DNA of 64,000 nucleotides from Cylindrodendrum hubeiense (Eukaryota > Ascomycota > Sordariomycetes > Hypocreales > Nectriaceae), in NCBI GenBank assembly GCA_014621425.1, contig JAANBB010000082.1:59105-123104 (forward strand), in the 5' to 3' direction. This document shows positions 10,701-21,351 of this stretch, one piece after another. Below the pieces are notes generated by a model, which had not been told where the DNA came from, did not search any database, and saw only the letters and a program-made list of their open reading frames with translations. Made by a program: the position numbers and the translations under genes. Position 1 is the first letter of the stretch. The number at the start of each line of letters is the position of its first letter.

Positions 10701-11305
10701 GCACCGGGTGGTGCGAATGTCTTAGATCGTCTCAATCGCAATCAATTGTGATGCCATGTTCCTCTCGGCCGGTATTATGTCGACAATGGACAAGACAGCC
10801 ATCAATGTCGACACTTCTCGGGCGCAATGCCCATCTCGACGGTGGCAACGGTGGCGACACCTACAAATGGTCAAGGATAATATCAGATCATAATTTCTCA
10901 CACCTTACAGCTGCCGGTGAATTTTTAAAGGCTCGCAGAGTGAAGTCACATTGTTTCTGACTAGATCCTGTCTTAATTTGCGTCCTATACCATAACTCCT
11001 TGCCATCTATCTTAGGTACATGTAACTTGATGGAACAGTCAGAGGCAGACGTCAATCTTTGATAAGTATCGCGACCAAGGAAACGAAAATAATAAGATGA
11101 ACATGGAAATAGAGAGGCGAAATATCACTTTCGTCTCGTCAAGGCCAAATGTGGGAGCCCTCTGCCTGTGGCCACCAGCGCCTACACCGACTACGATTTA
11201 GGAGAGGGACGAAGACACGGATTCAGTGTACAATACAAGTATGTGTGAAGATTAATATGACATTCTCCTGGTATATCCAAACATTTTTATCCTATACATA
11301 TTCCT
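7797..11305. other. Long intergenic region between the antiporter and the GPI-anchored protein gene
   Basis: No supported gene. The part nearest 7797 is the antiporter promoter and leader on the minus strand, GC-rich with short direct repeats (CGCAGTCG-like around 7860). The ORFs at 7830-8345 and 9125-9760 have low-complexity or unrecognisable translations. CATGG is repeated at about 9053-9072, and a four-copy 11-mer lies at 10534-10577. The stretch 10870-11300 is AT-richer and contains the 3' region of the next minus-strand gene. Confidence 0.55.
10534..10577. repeat. Tandem repeat, four copies of an 11-mer
   Basis: TCTTGGAGATC is repeated head to tail at 10534, 10545, 10556 (one G-to-A change) and 10567. 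Each junction recreates AGATCT. It is non-coding and no function is evident. Confidence 0.85.
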
Positions 11306-12010
11306 TTACATTACTGCCATCAGACAGGCAACTGCTGAAATCACCAGTGACGCATATCCCAAGCTGGCAGCTCGGCCCGAACCGCTGTCGGTGTTGTTCG
11401 ACGACGCAAATGGATCTCCACCCAGACTGCTTGATTTTGAAGTTTCAGTCGCCGCCGCGGACGATGTTTCTGATCCGGCTGATGCTGCACTTCCTGTGGG
11501 CGCTTCGCCAGCGAGAACAAGTGAGGTTGTTTGCTTCGTGTCCGTCACCGTCGCAGTATGTGTTCCAATTTCGGCCGTTGATGTCGTCCTCCTTGTGATT
11601 GTTGAGGTTTCAATCATCTTTTGGTTCTTGTTGGATTTGGAGCTGGGTGAGCTGATTGTAGTAGTCGCGGTTTCTTCCTCGTCATCGGCATCGTCATCGC
11701 TGCCATTTTTGCAGGTCGCTTGTACTAGCTCGCCCTTCTGCGCGCGATACAGCAGTGAACTTGAGTCGACCGCAACACTGCCACAGTCGTCCTGGATGTT
11801 GCTTTGCGCCTGCTTGAGCGAAGCTTTGCACTTTGAAGAACACTCATTGTCGCCAAAGTCGTCAACAACGCAGTTGGTGAGAGGAGTGTTGTAGGCATCG
11901 AGGCAGCTGCTCTTCACCGTCACTTTCGATGTGATGTCCTCGAAATTGGACAGGACGAGGGTTGCCGAGGCATAGCCGGCAGCCAGAAGGAGGTGAGAAA
12001 ACCGAGGCAT
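11306..12010 (-). CDS. GPI-anchored secreted Cys-rich, Ser/Thr-rich protein
   Basis: Single exon, 234 residues. The N-terminus (MPRFSHLLLAAGYASATLVL) is a signal peptide. The mature N-terminal domain has six cysteines between about residues 36 and 94 in the pattern C-x10-C-x9-C-x3-C-x13-C-x18-C, including CSSKCKASLKQAQ, which suggests three disulfides. An acidic stretch (DDDADDEEE) and a long Ser/Thr-rich region follow, typical of O-mannosylated stalks. The C-terminus SGSGRAASLGYASLVISAVACLMAVM (shown in two parts: SGSGRAA, then a hydrophobic tail) fits a GPI attachment signal. Expected at the plasma membrane or cell wall. The six-Cys module resembles N-terminal domains common in fungal extracellular Ser-rich proteins, but I cannot name it. 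The gene in this window whose product makes GPI anchors is GPI12, with no regulatory link visible. Confidence 0.85.
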   Translation of the reverse strand: MPRFSHLLLAAGYASATLVLSNFEDITSKVTVKSSCLDAYNTPLTNCVVDDFGDNECSSKCKASLKQAQSNIQDDCGSVAVDSSSLLYRAQKGELVQATCKNGSDDDADDEEETATTTISSPSSKSNKNQKMIETSTITRRTTSTAEIGTHTATVTDTKQTTSLVLAGEAPTGSAASAGSETSSAAATETSKSSSLGGDPFASSNNTDSGSGRAASLGYASLVISAVACLMAVM

Positions 12011-15000
12011 ATTGGTTATATGTTGAGCGACCGTCGTGTGAATGAGGGTAGATATTTTGTGTTGTTGATGAGTCGCGTTACTTGGTGTCGAAAATCACCA
12101 AAAGTATTGAACTGAGGCGTACTCGGAATGAAAAAGGGATTGCGGATGAAACAGTTGACCCGTACTGAGTGGCCTGTTGACGTGGGATGGGTGTCTTCTG
12201 ACTATTAACTGGTAACAGCCCAAATCGAAACGCAATTTGTCGCAGACAACCGCGGCACCGTGTCACGGACTTCGGAACCGGGGATCAATGCGAGGCCGGC
12301 GTCGGCAATATAAATGGTCGCTGAATAATATCGAGACGGATTAAAGGACTTGCAATTTCGTGCAGGCAACCTTTGTGTTTATTTTTAACTTGGCGTGCGT
12401 TCTGAGTGCAGCGAGTGTACAATACGAGTCGTCGAGATGTCGTGTTGTGGCTGAGCGAGGCAGGCAATGTGGTGAATAAAGATTGGTGAATCGAATGAGG
12501 ACAGATCCGTTTTCAGAATGTCGAACGAGTCGATGTGAGACAAGAGAAGGCGGTGGTATCGATCGAACAGGCAGTCTCAGGTTGGTATACAACGACGTGA
12601 GTGTGCTGAGGCGAGAAGAAAAGCACGACAGAAAGAGGAACAAGTCGATGCCGAGGGAGCTAATGTAGGTAGCAGGAAGCACAGCTATCCTTGCCAGAAA
12701 GGTTCCACAGGGACCTGAAGAAGCGAGTGTTGGATATTGTTTGCCTGTTGGGTTGGGCAGGGGACCGAGAAACGGATGAGGCGGAGCAAGTGGAAGGAAG
12801 AGATGAAAGGATACACGACAGAAAAGTCGGAAACGGAGGGGGGGATGGACGGGATAAACACAATCAAGAGGCCGGAAACAGGCCAGAAGTGAATGACAGG
12901 ATGTCCCGAGACAGGACGAGTGGTATGGGGCTGGAGGCAATGCGAAGGGAGAACAGACGCAAAAGAAGGACTAAGGTGTGTCACGTCGAGTGTCAGGGCC
13001 GCATACAGGGCCGGGACCTACAAATATAGACAAATCCGCCGACGGGGAACAGGAAGAAAGTGAAACTCGTCCGCTGACGGCGCAGGGCCATTCATCGAGT
13101 CGTGGCCGGCTGGGAGTCGCGGGCTGCGTCGCAAAGCCTCCGCATGTGGTCGGATCGGCCAGGGGGGCGCACTGCAAAACTTCAGACTCGGATCCCCTTG
13201 ACGTCACACCAAGCATCTCTCCACCGTGTTGCCCAACGGGGTCCTCGTGTTGGCCCTCAGCCGCGGGTCCAGCTACGCGCAGGCGCACCAGGACAGGGCT
13301 AGTCCACGGCTGAGATCAGCCCGGGCTCAGGCATTGCGGCTGCTGATCAGCGACGATGCCCCCGTTTCTGCCCCCCAGCCATTTCCGACGACGCCCGATA
13401 TTCATTGAGAGCTGGGACGGCGGGGTTTTCGCGACCTGGAGAGGAGATGATGGGCAGATCCCTTCAGCAAAGGAGTCCATCCAGGGGGGGCTATCACTTC
13501 CCTTCCTGGGACTCACGCCTGACCTCATGGCCTGAAAGGACTGTTTGGTTCGACGTTTCGGAGCGTCGTTTCGGTTTCGGGGCCCCGAATCGTCTGAGTC
13601 GTCTGGAGCGCGCCCCAGCAACGTCAGACGGTCAGAGCTCAAACCGTGCTCGGCCCCCAGATCCAATCGTTGCATCGGATGTGACGGTAAAACGAAACAG
13701 GGACCGTTGTTTGATGTTCCCCCTCAGACCGACTGAGGGCTGCTCTGCGCGACGTCATTGGCTGCACCGTCTCCCTCTGCAGGATGGTGCACCTCCAGGT
13801 GGGCCGTCGCGAGAAAAAAGGAACGGCGCCCCTCAATGCTGTGATTACTGTCTTTGGCATTGAACACGACGGATGGGAAAACGCATGCAGCTCCCAATTC
13901 ACCCTCGCCATCGTTGCCTCCTTCCAATCCGTCGCATCAATCCGTCGCATGGTTGAAGCTGCTTCACCGACTCCTTCAGCTACAGGCTGAATCCGTCAAA
14001 TTGACCGCCGTTGCGCCGTACTCCTGACGATCCGTCCCCGTCTGTCCCCGTCGATCGATTCTGCTGTGGCTCCGCTTGTGGGATGGCACTGACACTACCG
14101 AGCATCAAGATCGACAGCATCATTTGCCACCGGTCGACAATGGGCAGAACCTACCTGCCTAGTTAGATGAGGGATGAGATGAGATGACGAGCAACAATGG
14201 ACCTCGGTGGATTCGGCAGTGTCAAAACCCGTTGCGTCATAATAAGGGATTGCCCTCCACATGCGATTGCCCTCCACACGCGATCGAGTGTCTCTCCCAT
14301 TGTGACGCCTCCGGATTCACGCTCCCTTTGTTCTCTCAGTCTGCCTAGGGCATTCCAGCCAAGGCTTTGTGGTCGCTGTTGGGGGCAGTGTCCAGCCTAA
14401 GCTCCCTGCTTCAAGGTTTGGCCTTGGTCTAATTAGCCTCAATCTCCCGTGAGATATTAGATCGTTAGAGGTGCAGGTGGGATGCGGATGCAGGTTGGTC
14501 ACACTTGAGTGCGAATGCGCACTTGTTGGTCACTTGTTGTTTGGCGAAGCAGTGGTTTTCCTGTGGTTGCCCGTGACAGGGAACCCATTCCTCGCAGGAT
14601 TCGAGCAGAGCTGTCATCAAGAGTGAACCAATCTCAACCGCCACGCTGACTGCCAGGCATCCACCATTGCCATGTCGTACTCATGCACTCGTCTGAATAT
14701 CGGTGGCGGTGACCCGCTGTCTTAAATCCCGTCAAGATTCTCGGTGGGCGCAGTCAGGTAACCTGGGTAATCCAGACCTCCGATGCTAGACCTCCGCTGA
14801 GGCGAGGAAGCTGAGGCTGCCAGCCTGGATGGGCCCACAGAGTCCGAGAGTCCACAGAGCCACCTCGGCTCAGCACCGCCCTGCATCAGCTATGAATACG
14901 CACCAATCACGCAGCCTCGCCTGCTGACTTAAAACCGCTGCGGAGGAGCCCAGGCACTCCATCCAGCATCCCGGCTTGGCGTGATTGGCCTGCCCTCCCG

Positions 15001-15248
15001 CCATCTCGCTCTTTGGCCCCGGATTTACCAATGTTCCCGCTCACAGCCGCAGGCAGGAATCCATCCGCGCCCGCTAATCCATCTAGGACTTAGGCAGGGA
15101 TTCACGATCCCACGCGCGGAGTGGCCCGCGCCTCTTAAGATGGCTTTGGTGCCCGCCCCCGTAAGCTTCGATGTTTTGCGAGTGAACGGCTGCGAGCGTC
15201 GCCGTAGGAAATAACGGGCATCTAAAGCCCAAGGAAGCCGTTGCTTCG
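12011..15248. other. Long gene-free region upstream of the DUF3433 gene
   Basis: No gene is supported. ORFs at 12341-12984 (Ser/Pro/Leu-rich on minus, Arg/Glu-rich on plus) and 13316-13675 overlap in several frames and have no recognisable domain. The sequence is GC-rich with small local palindromes such as CGGGGCCCCG near 13580. It contains the promoters of the GPI-anchored protein gene (leftward) and the DUF3433 gene (rightward). Confidence 0.5.
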
Positions 15249-18200
15249 ATGTCTTCGTATTCGAACCCGTTCGGGTCGGGCACACGGACGCCGGCCCCGC
15301 CAACGGGGCAATACCTGCGAGGTGCGCAAGGTTTCCCTGATCCTGCTGCACGCAACCAACAGCCATCAACCGTCCACTGACACTGCCCACAGCCGCCCAG
15401 GAAGAGCACGAGCTCGAGTATCAGCATGCGCACGTTAGACCCACTATCAAGAGCCCAGGCTCAGGGCATGGAGGTCATGGATACGGCCTCATCCTAGACA
15501 CCCAAGATATCGGGACCTATGCTCCACACCCCGTCTCCCCGCTGCGGGCAAGTGAGGAATACGATCGCCATGTGCCCATGTCTGGACCCTCCCCGGCCCA
15601 ACACTCCTGGGAACCCAAGGACACCAACGCCCTTGTTGGTGATGCGCAGCACCACGATTCGTATCCAGTGCCGCAACCAGGATGGCCAGTCGGGGCAAAG
15701 GAGCACATGTGGACGCCGATATGGCTGACGAAATCAGTCCTCGTCATTTTCGCAGCTTGGTTCGCAGCAATGATGTTGGCTACGGGCCTGTTGTATCATT
15801 TCTCCGTCGAAAATGATGGCATCAGTGCCCAAAAGGAGACCAACCATTATGGATGGAAGTACGGCCCAACAGCTTGTGAGTGGTGTCCGTGACGGCGTGT
15901 TCCGTTCAACCATGCTAACAACTGCAGTGCTTGTCGTGGTTGGCGCCCTCTGGAAGCAGGTTGACCATCAGAACAAGATACTCATGCCCTGGAAAGAACT
16001 CCAGCAAGGCCCAGCTCCCGTCTCCAAGACTTTGCTCCTGGATTACATCTCTCCAATTCTCCCAACGGCCCTTTGGGCTGCTATCAAGAATCGACACTGG
16101 GCTGTTGTTATGTCCACTGTAGGGCACTTGTTGATTCTCGGCACTGTATGTTAAACACTGTTCTCTCAGTGCAAAGATCACCACTAACAACCCAAGACCA
16201 TCTTCTCCACCGGTTTGCTGATCCTAGAGTCCACTCAAGTCACCAAGGAAAGCAGTGACTTCAGCATCAAGGGTAAATTCTTTATCGACGACCCAGAAAA
16301 TGACCAGGGTCTTAAGATGGGGCCTGCGGCATCCCAGCTATACTACGGTATTCACTTTCAGGGACTCGATTATCCTGCTGGAACGTCCGAAGACACGATA
16401 TTGCCTGTGTTTCAACTTCCGGACAGCGCCTCAGGCAACCTCAACTACACCGTGACGACAGAGGGCTTGAAGGTTGACCTCGACTGCGAGATCTTGGATA
16501 TTACCAATGGAACGCAAACAAGCATGCCCTGGTACAGTATCCTCGGCTCGTTCTTCGTCGCCAATGTCACTACATCCGACTGCAACATCACTGGCATTAT
16601 GGTTGGAGCAGGCCCCGATCACAACTACTACCATCAGGAAAATGCCACCCGGAATTACCAAGGCCAGTTCAAGGCATACCCTTGTAACATTGATTTCGAC
16701 TTTGCCAATCAATACATAGAGAGCGCGGATAGTAAGGAATACGACATGGTGTATAATGCCAGCGCAGACCAACGGCTAATACTCTCGATGGCTGATATAC
16801 GATTTGGCACCGACACCCAGGGAAGCTCCCCTAGGTACATATACGTCAATGAGTTGAAGGTTGCCTTATGCAAGCCTTCGTACAACCTCCAGCCCTTCCA
16901 AGTTCAAAGCTCGAGTATCCTCAATGGCTCTTCTCAGGCAGTGCTGTCATCTGCAACTTCGCCAGCCGAAAAACTGATTGACGGGCTCCCAAGCAGCTCC
17001 ATTGCACTAGGTGTATACAGGTCATCCAACTTGTTCTATCTCGGGACGGGAGGTGATGACTATGTCCTGTCGGAACAAGTCCCAACATTCTTTCAGCTCA
17101 TGCGTATGCTGAATGGAAACTCATCTATCGGCGCCTTCCTTGACCCTCAATTGCTTGTCGAAACAGGAAAAAGCGTCTTCAAGGGCATTGCCACTCAGGC
17201 CCTGCGACAGCTCGTTCTCAAGCCAGCAGACAACCAGGTGGCCGGTCAAGTCACGTACACCGAAGACCGGTTACATGTCAAGGCACTTTCAACAGTGTTC
17301 ATGTGTGTTTTCCTCGCACTTTTAACACTGTTAGCATTGGGGATGCTCTTTGTCCGTCCTCACTCTGTCATTCCTCGAGAGCCAGGGTCTATTGCCGCCA
17401 CCGCGACATTGCTCGCCGCCAGTCCCTCATTGCAGCAAACGTTGATGCATATGGGCACCTCACGCCGCAGTCAGATCCAAAAACGACTTGAAGCCTTCAG
17501 CTTTCGAAGTGCTATCATTCCAGGCTCCCAACCGACGTTTACTGTAGAGCCAGTCCCTCAGAGCAAAGACATTTCGTTCGACCACCCAGAACAGGCGAAA
17601 CAGACGGAACAGGCCATCTCCTGGTGGCGTCCAATGGCTGGCCATCCCTGGTTCCTCGCCTTGGCTATTGGCCTGCCCCTGCTTCTAATTGCAGCCTTGG
17701 AGGTTGTCCAGCATTTCTCTGACAAAAACTCCGGCTTCCTCAACATTAGGCCGTCCGACGCAACTGTGTTTGCTACCTACATTCCGGCAGCCGTTGTGTT
17801 GGGGGTGGCCAGCATGTACTCTGCGCTGGAGTTGATGGCGGCCGTCTTTGCGCCTTGGGATGCCCTTAGGCGTGGAAAAACAACTGCCGATCGATCCATT
17901 CACATGAACCTGGTTGGGGAGCTCTTGCCACATGCTGCATTCAAATCACTGAAGACTCGTCATTTTGCGGTTCTCGTTGCTTTGGTTGCCAACTTTGTGG
18001 GAGGCTTCCTCACGATTGTGGTTTCTGGTCTATACAGTGTTGTCGATGTTCCTCGCGTCGAGGAGCTTACCATACACCAAACTGACACTTTCAGTCTCGA
18101 AAACGTGGATCTGTCCCTTGATGACAATCAAGCTGGTGCAATTGACAGCCTAATCGAGTACCTCGACTTAGAATACCCCCAATGGACCTATAAAGGACTC

Positions 18201-19559
18201 GCCTTTAATCACTTCAAAGCCCTGGATTCGGAGTTGAAAAACACTAGCGCCCAGGCTCCTTTAGTCATCGAGGTCCCAGCGACACGCGCAACTCTGAATT
18301 GCACATCAATCCCAACGGAGTCCCGTCAGATTTCAACTATTTATGCTGATCAAGGGGGAAGTTCCATCTCGAGCTTGCCAGGTGGGAGTTTTTTCTACTC
18401 ACCAGTCGAAGGCTACATCCTCGTTGGCTTCAACACTACACTGGATATTTCTGAATGGTGTGAAACTTCACCTTCTAAAAAGGCCACAGAAGCGTGGTGG
18501 ATGCAGTATTTCTGGCTCCCATATGACTTGGCACCAGCATATATCGGCAAGGCTTCTATCATGCAGTGGTCCAGCTCGGGGATCATGGGCGACGGCGCAA
18601 TCGATACTGATCCTACCAGTGGCACTGGACTGGGTGCCAATGGTTTGGAGACTGGCGGCCACGGCTGCCCGACATTTTCCGTCACCTTCGGAACAGCCCG
18701 AGCGACTGAGAGGCACGCGGTTGGGAACAAGACGGAATGGGGGTTTGAGCATGACCTCGGGACGCTCCTGTGCTACCAGAACGTTGAAGAAGTCTCAACG
18801 AATCTCACGTGGAGCCTCCCGGACTTCGATATGGCCGAGTCTTCGAAACCAGAGGCGGACGAGTCTACAGCGTCGTTACTGAAAACGTCCGACGGAAGCG
18901 AGAGATTCGAGTTCGCCGTCAACGCGTGGTTGATGGGTCTCAGCGACTCTGTCTACAACCGGTCACTTGACAGCCCAGACAACAGCTCGTATCTCAACAA
19001 CAATGTGGACAGCTTCATCAAGGCGCTTGTGTACGGTAAAAACGGACAACCGGTCGAGGAGCTCCAGGGCTCTAAGAACATCGCCAACCTTACAACGGTA
19101 TCAAATGATCTGTACAAGGCGTACATGGCTCAGGCAATTTCTTTGAACATGCGCAGCAATGACACGAAGGACGACTCCAATCTTCCTTCCTACACTGGTA
19201 CCTTGTCGGCATCTGGATACCGCCGCCTTAAGCAGAACCGGCCATCCAAGATTGCGCTTCAGGCCATGCTGGCAACGATGGTTGCGTGCGCAATCGTCAT
19301 GACGCTCCTCATGCGGATCCGAGAGGTGTTGCCACACAACCCGTGTTCCATCGCAGGAACCGCCACGCTGCTAGCGGGAGGAGAGATAGCCTCGTCGAAG
19401 CTCATTCCCCCTTGCGCGGAGTGGAGGAACGACAAAGAGCTAAAGATAATGGGCGTATTTGAACACTTTGTTTATGCCCTTACATGGTGGGTGGAATATG
19501 GCGGCGATAGCTCCAGCAAACAACGATATGGAGTTGATGTGGACAGACAAGTTGGTTGA
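15249..19559 (+). CDS. Large DUF3433 integral membrane protein
   Basis: Four exons, 15249..15321, 15393..15875, 15928..16145 and 16197..19559, give 1378 residues. Introns of 71, 52 and 51 bases have clear branch sites (CTGAC, CTAAC) and every join keeps frame. The start MSSYSNPFGSGTRTP lies in a short first exon. Residues 1-145 are hydrophilic, followed by a membrane segment (VLVIFAAWFAAMMLATGLL). The rest alternates extracellular, Asn-glycosylation-rich stretches with hydrophobic segments. Two copies of the DUF3433 signature are visible, RPHSVIPREPGSIAATATLLA and IREVLPHNPCSIAGTATLLA, each directly after a membrane segment, so the protein is an internal duplication. The family is fungus-specific, abundant in Sordariomycetes, and of unknown function; the cell surface is the likely location. 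Confidence 0.9.
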
Positions 19560-19855
19560 AATATGTTTCGGTTTGCATTTTGGCACAGGAGTTTGGCTTA
19601 ATACCCACCCTATAGCGCTCGTTTTGTGGTGGAAATTAATGTCTACTTACGACTACATGAATAAATCAAATCTCAAGGTCGAATATCTAAATCATTTGCT
19701 TGATCCCCGCGCACAAGTCATTGAAATCGAGACAATGGTTCTATCGTGTCCGAAAACGGCGTTAATAGTCCCATCAAGCCACTTTAAACATGTACTCCTC
19801 CACGTTTTTCCAGAGCACGCATTCCTCACCACCACTCAAAAAAGGATCCCTAAGC

Positions 19856-20302
19856 TCACGGCTTGTGTCCGATCGCCTGATTTAGCTCATGCACGTCCCA
19901 ATAAAACGGCTGCATATGAACCATGGTGCCCTTTTCTAGATCGACAGTGACGGCCTGGCAGAGGGGATAGTGCAGATCCTCGCCAGTCTTCCTGACCCTA
20001 AAGTGCACGTTTGACAGCACCACAACGCGATTCGATCCTTGGCTCTCGAATATTTCTGGATTCTTGACATCCACAATGTCGAAATAGTCGGACATACGGC
20101 GTGCCCAATCCTGCATACCCTCGGGTCCGGTATAGACGCCGGCATAGGGTAGCGCGGAGGTCTGCTCCAGTTTGAAGTCGGGCGACAGAACGGCAGCGAT
20201 GCCGCTAAAGTCCCGCTCTTCTGGTGCCGCCGACATGTACTTTCGTTCTTCGTCGTAGAAGGTCTCGAGGACCGACCGCGCGGTATGCTTGGTGGGACCC
20301 AT
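19856..20302 (-). CDS. SnoaL/NTF2-like fold protein
   Basis: Single exon. I take MGPTKHTARSVLETFYDEERK as the start (148 residues) rather than an in-frame Met 23 codons upstream, because the conserved fold begins there. The sequence reads as a cone-shaped alpha+beta NTF2/SnoaL fold: an N-terminal helix, then FSGIAAVLSPDFKLEQTSALPYAGVYTG, then GPEGMQDWARRM, then beta strands ending MVHMQPFYWDVHELN. Members serve as small polyketide cyclases, isomerases or ligand-binding proteins; the active residues needed to choose are not evident. It is convergent with the DUF3433 gene, stops about 300 bases apart, and isolated from any polyketide synthase in this window, so a secondary-metabolite role is unsupported. 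Confidence 0.8.
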   Translation of the reverse strand: MGPTKHTARSVLETFYDEERKYMSAAPEERDFSGIAAVLSPDFKLEQTSALPYAGVYTGPEGMQDWARRMSDYFDIVDVKNPEIFESQGSNRVVVLSNVHFRVRKTGEDLHYPLCQAVTVDLEKGTMVHMQPFYWDVHELNQAIGHKP

Positions 20303-20858
20303 CGTATAGGAGGATCTTGCTCGGGGCGACGGATGTGTGGAGCCGAGGCGGAGTGGAGTCAGCCAGAACAAAATTCCGCTTCGGGGTTCGGAGTAGATTT
20401 TCTTTCGTTACTTGGACGCGATCTGAATATTTATTCCAAGAAGCAATGGTATGGAATGTCAAGGTAGGCAATCTGCCAGTGACGGCGTCGGGATTTAAAT
20501 ATACATTTGGGAGCTGACTCCGGCTATTTGTATTTGTAAGTCGGAGTGTCATCCTTCCTCCCCAATTGGAAAATCCCCCCCGAATGTTTGTTCTTTCTGC
20601 TTTTGGGCAGGAGTTTCCGCCGGAGTTTTCGGAGCCTTTCCTAGCCTCTCAAAAAAGCCGAATTGCCTCCATTCTATGCTCAGCATAATGACATAACCCA
20701 TAGGGTTTGCTTCAATCTACATAAGGCTCTTGATGCCTCCTAAGGCGTCATGTATGGCAAAAATGGCCTTAACCAGTCCTTAATAATGGTTAGATCCAGG
20801 TCTGACGCTAAAGAAAGTCCCCACTCTGTCTAACAAGCAGATTGGGGTTATTCCTTCA
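20303..20858. other. Intergenic region before the tRNA
   Basis: Promoter of the SnoaL-like gene (leftward), then AT-rich sequence without coding potential leading to the tRNA. Confidence 0.6.
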
Positions 20859-20951
20859 GCCCCCGTGGTGTAGTGGTTATCACATTGCTCTTATATTTCC
20901 AGCTTGATTGGAGATATGCAAAGGTCGCCAGTTCGACACTGGCCGGGGGCA
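20859..20951 (+). tRNA. Intron-containing tRNA, probably tRNA-Ile(UAU)
   Basis: Acceptor strands GCCCCCG (20859-20865) and CGGGGGC (20944-20950) pair perfectly and are followed by discriminator A. The D-arm is GTGTAGTGGTTATCAC. The T-arm is GCCAG-TTCGACA-CTGGC, containing the B box. A T-run (CTTCTTTTTT) follows and acts as Pol III terminator. The anticodon stem 5' strand is TTGCT and the loop reads C-T-TAT-A, giving UAU. An intron of about 20 bases after position 37 separates it from the 3' strand TGCAA. ATATTTCCA and TGGAGATAT within the intron region can form a helix, as expected for a pre-tRNA. Base pair 31-39 would be T-T, so the exact intron ends and the identity are less certain than the presence of the gene. 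Confidence 0.8.
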
Positions 20952-21351
20952 CTTCTTTTTTAGCCCCTCGGGCTACTTATTTCTTTCTGGAAATGCCGTA
21001 TTTTTGGTAACAAATTGACTTTTTTGGTCGGTATGGAGGCTCTTTTGAGTTCCCGACCGATGGCTTGTTGTAGAGCTGCGGGTTCTCCACTTTAATTACA
21101 AGCTGCACTGTCTGCCCTGTTGACTACCGAAGCTACTGATTACACTTGTGCGAATGGATTTCTTGCACAATACAATACAATTTTGAGGGTCACGTAGAAT
21201 ATCCGATTACATTGAAGAAGAGTCTTAGGATGCAAATTGTTGTAGGAGGTGATTCGCTCGATCACCATCATATTAATATACTAGCCCCAAACGCTCAATA
21301 TCCGATATGCTACTAACATTATTCATACGAGACCTTTTAGCCATTACTCAT
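20952..21351. other. Intergenic, tRNA terminator and 3' region of the carboxypeptidase gene
   Basis: The T-run just after 20951 is the tRNA terminator. The rest is AT-rich with no ORF of note and includes the carboxypeptidase 3' UTR on the minus strand. Confidence 0.6.

Noticed and set aside
12341..12984. Overlapping minus-strand ORFs rich in Ser, Leu and Pro
   Set aside because: Two frames compete and neither has conserved pattern; hydrophobic runs follow base composition.
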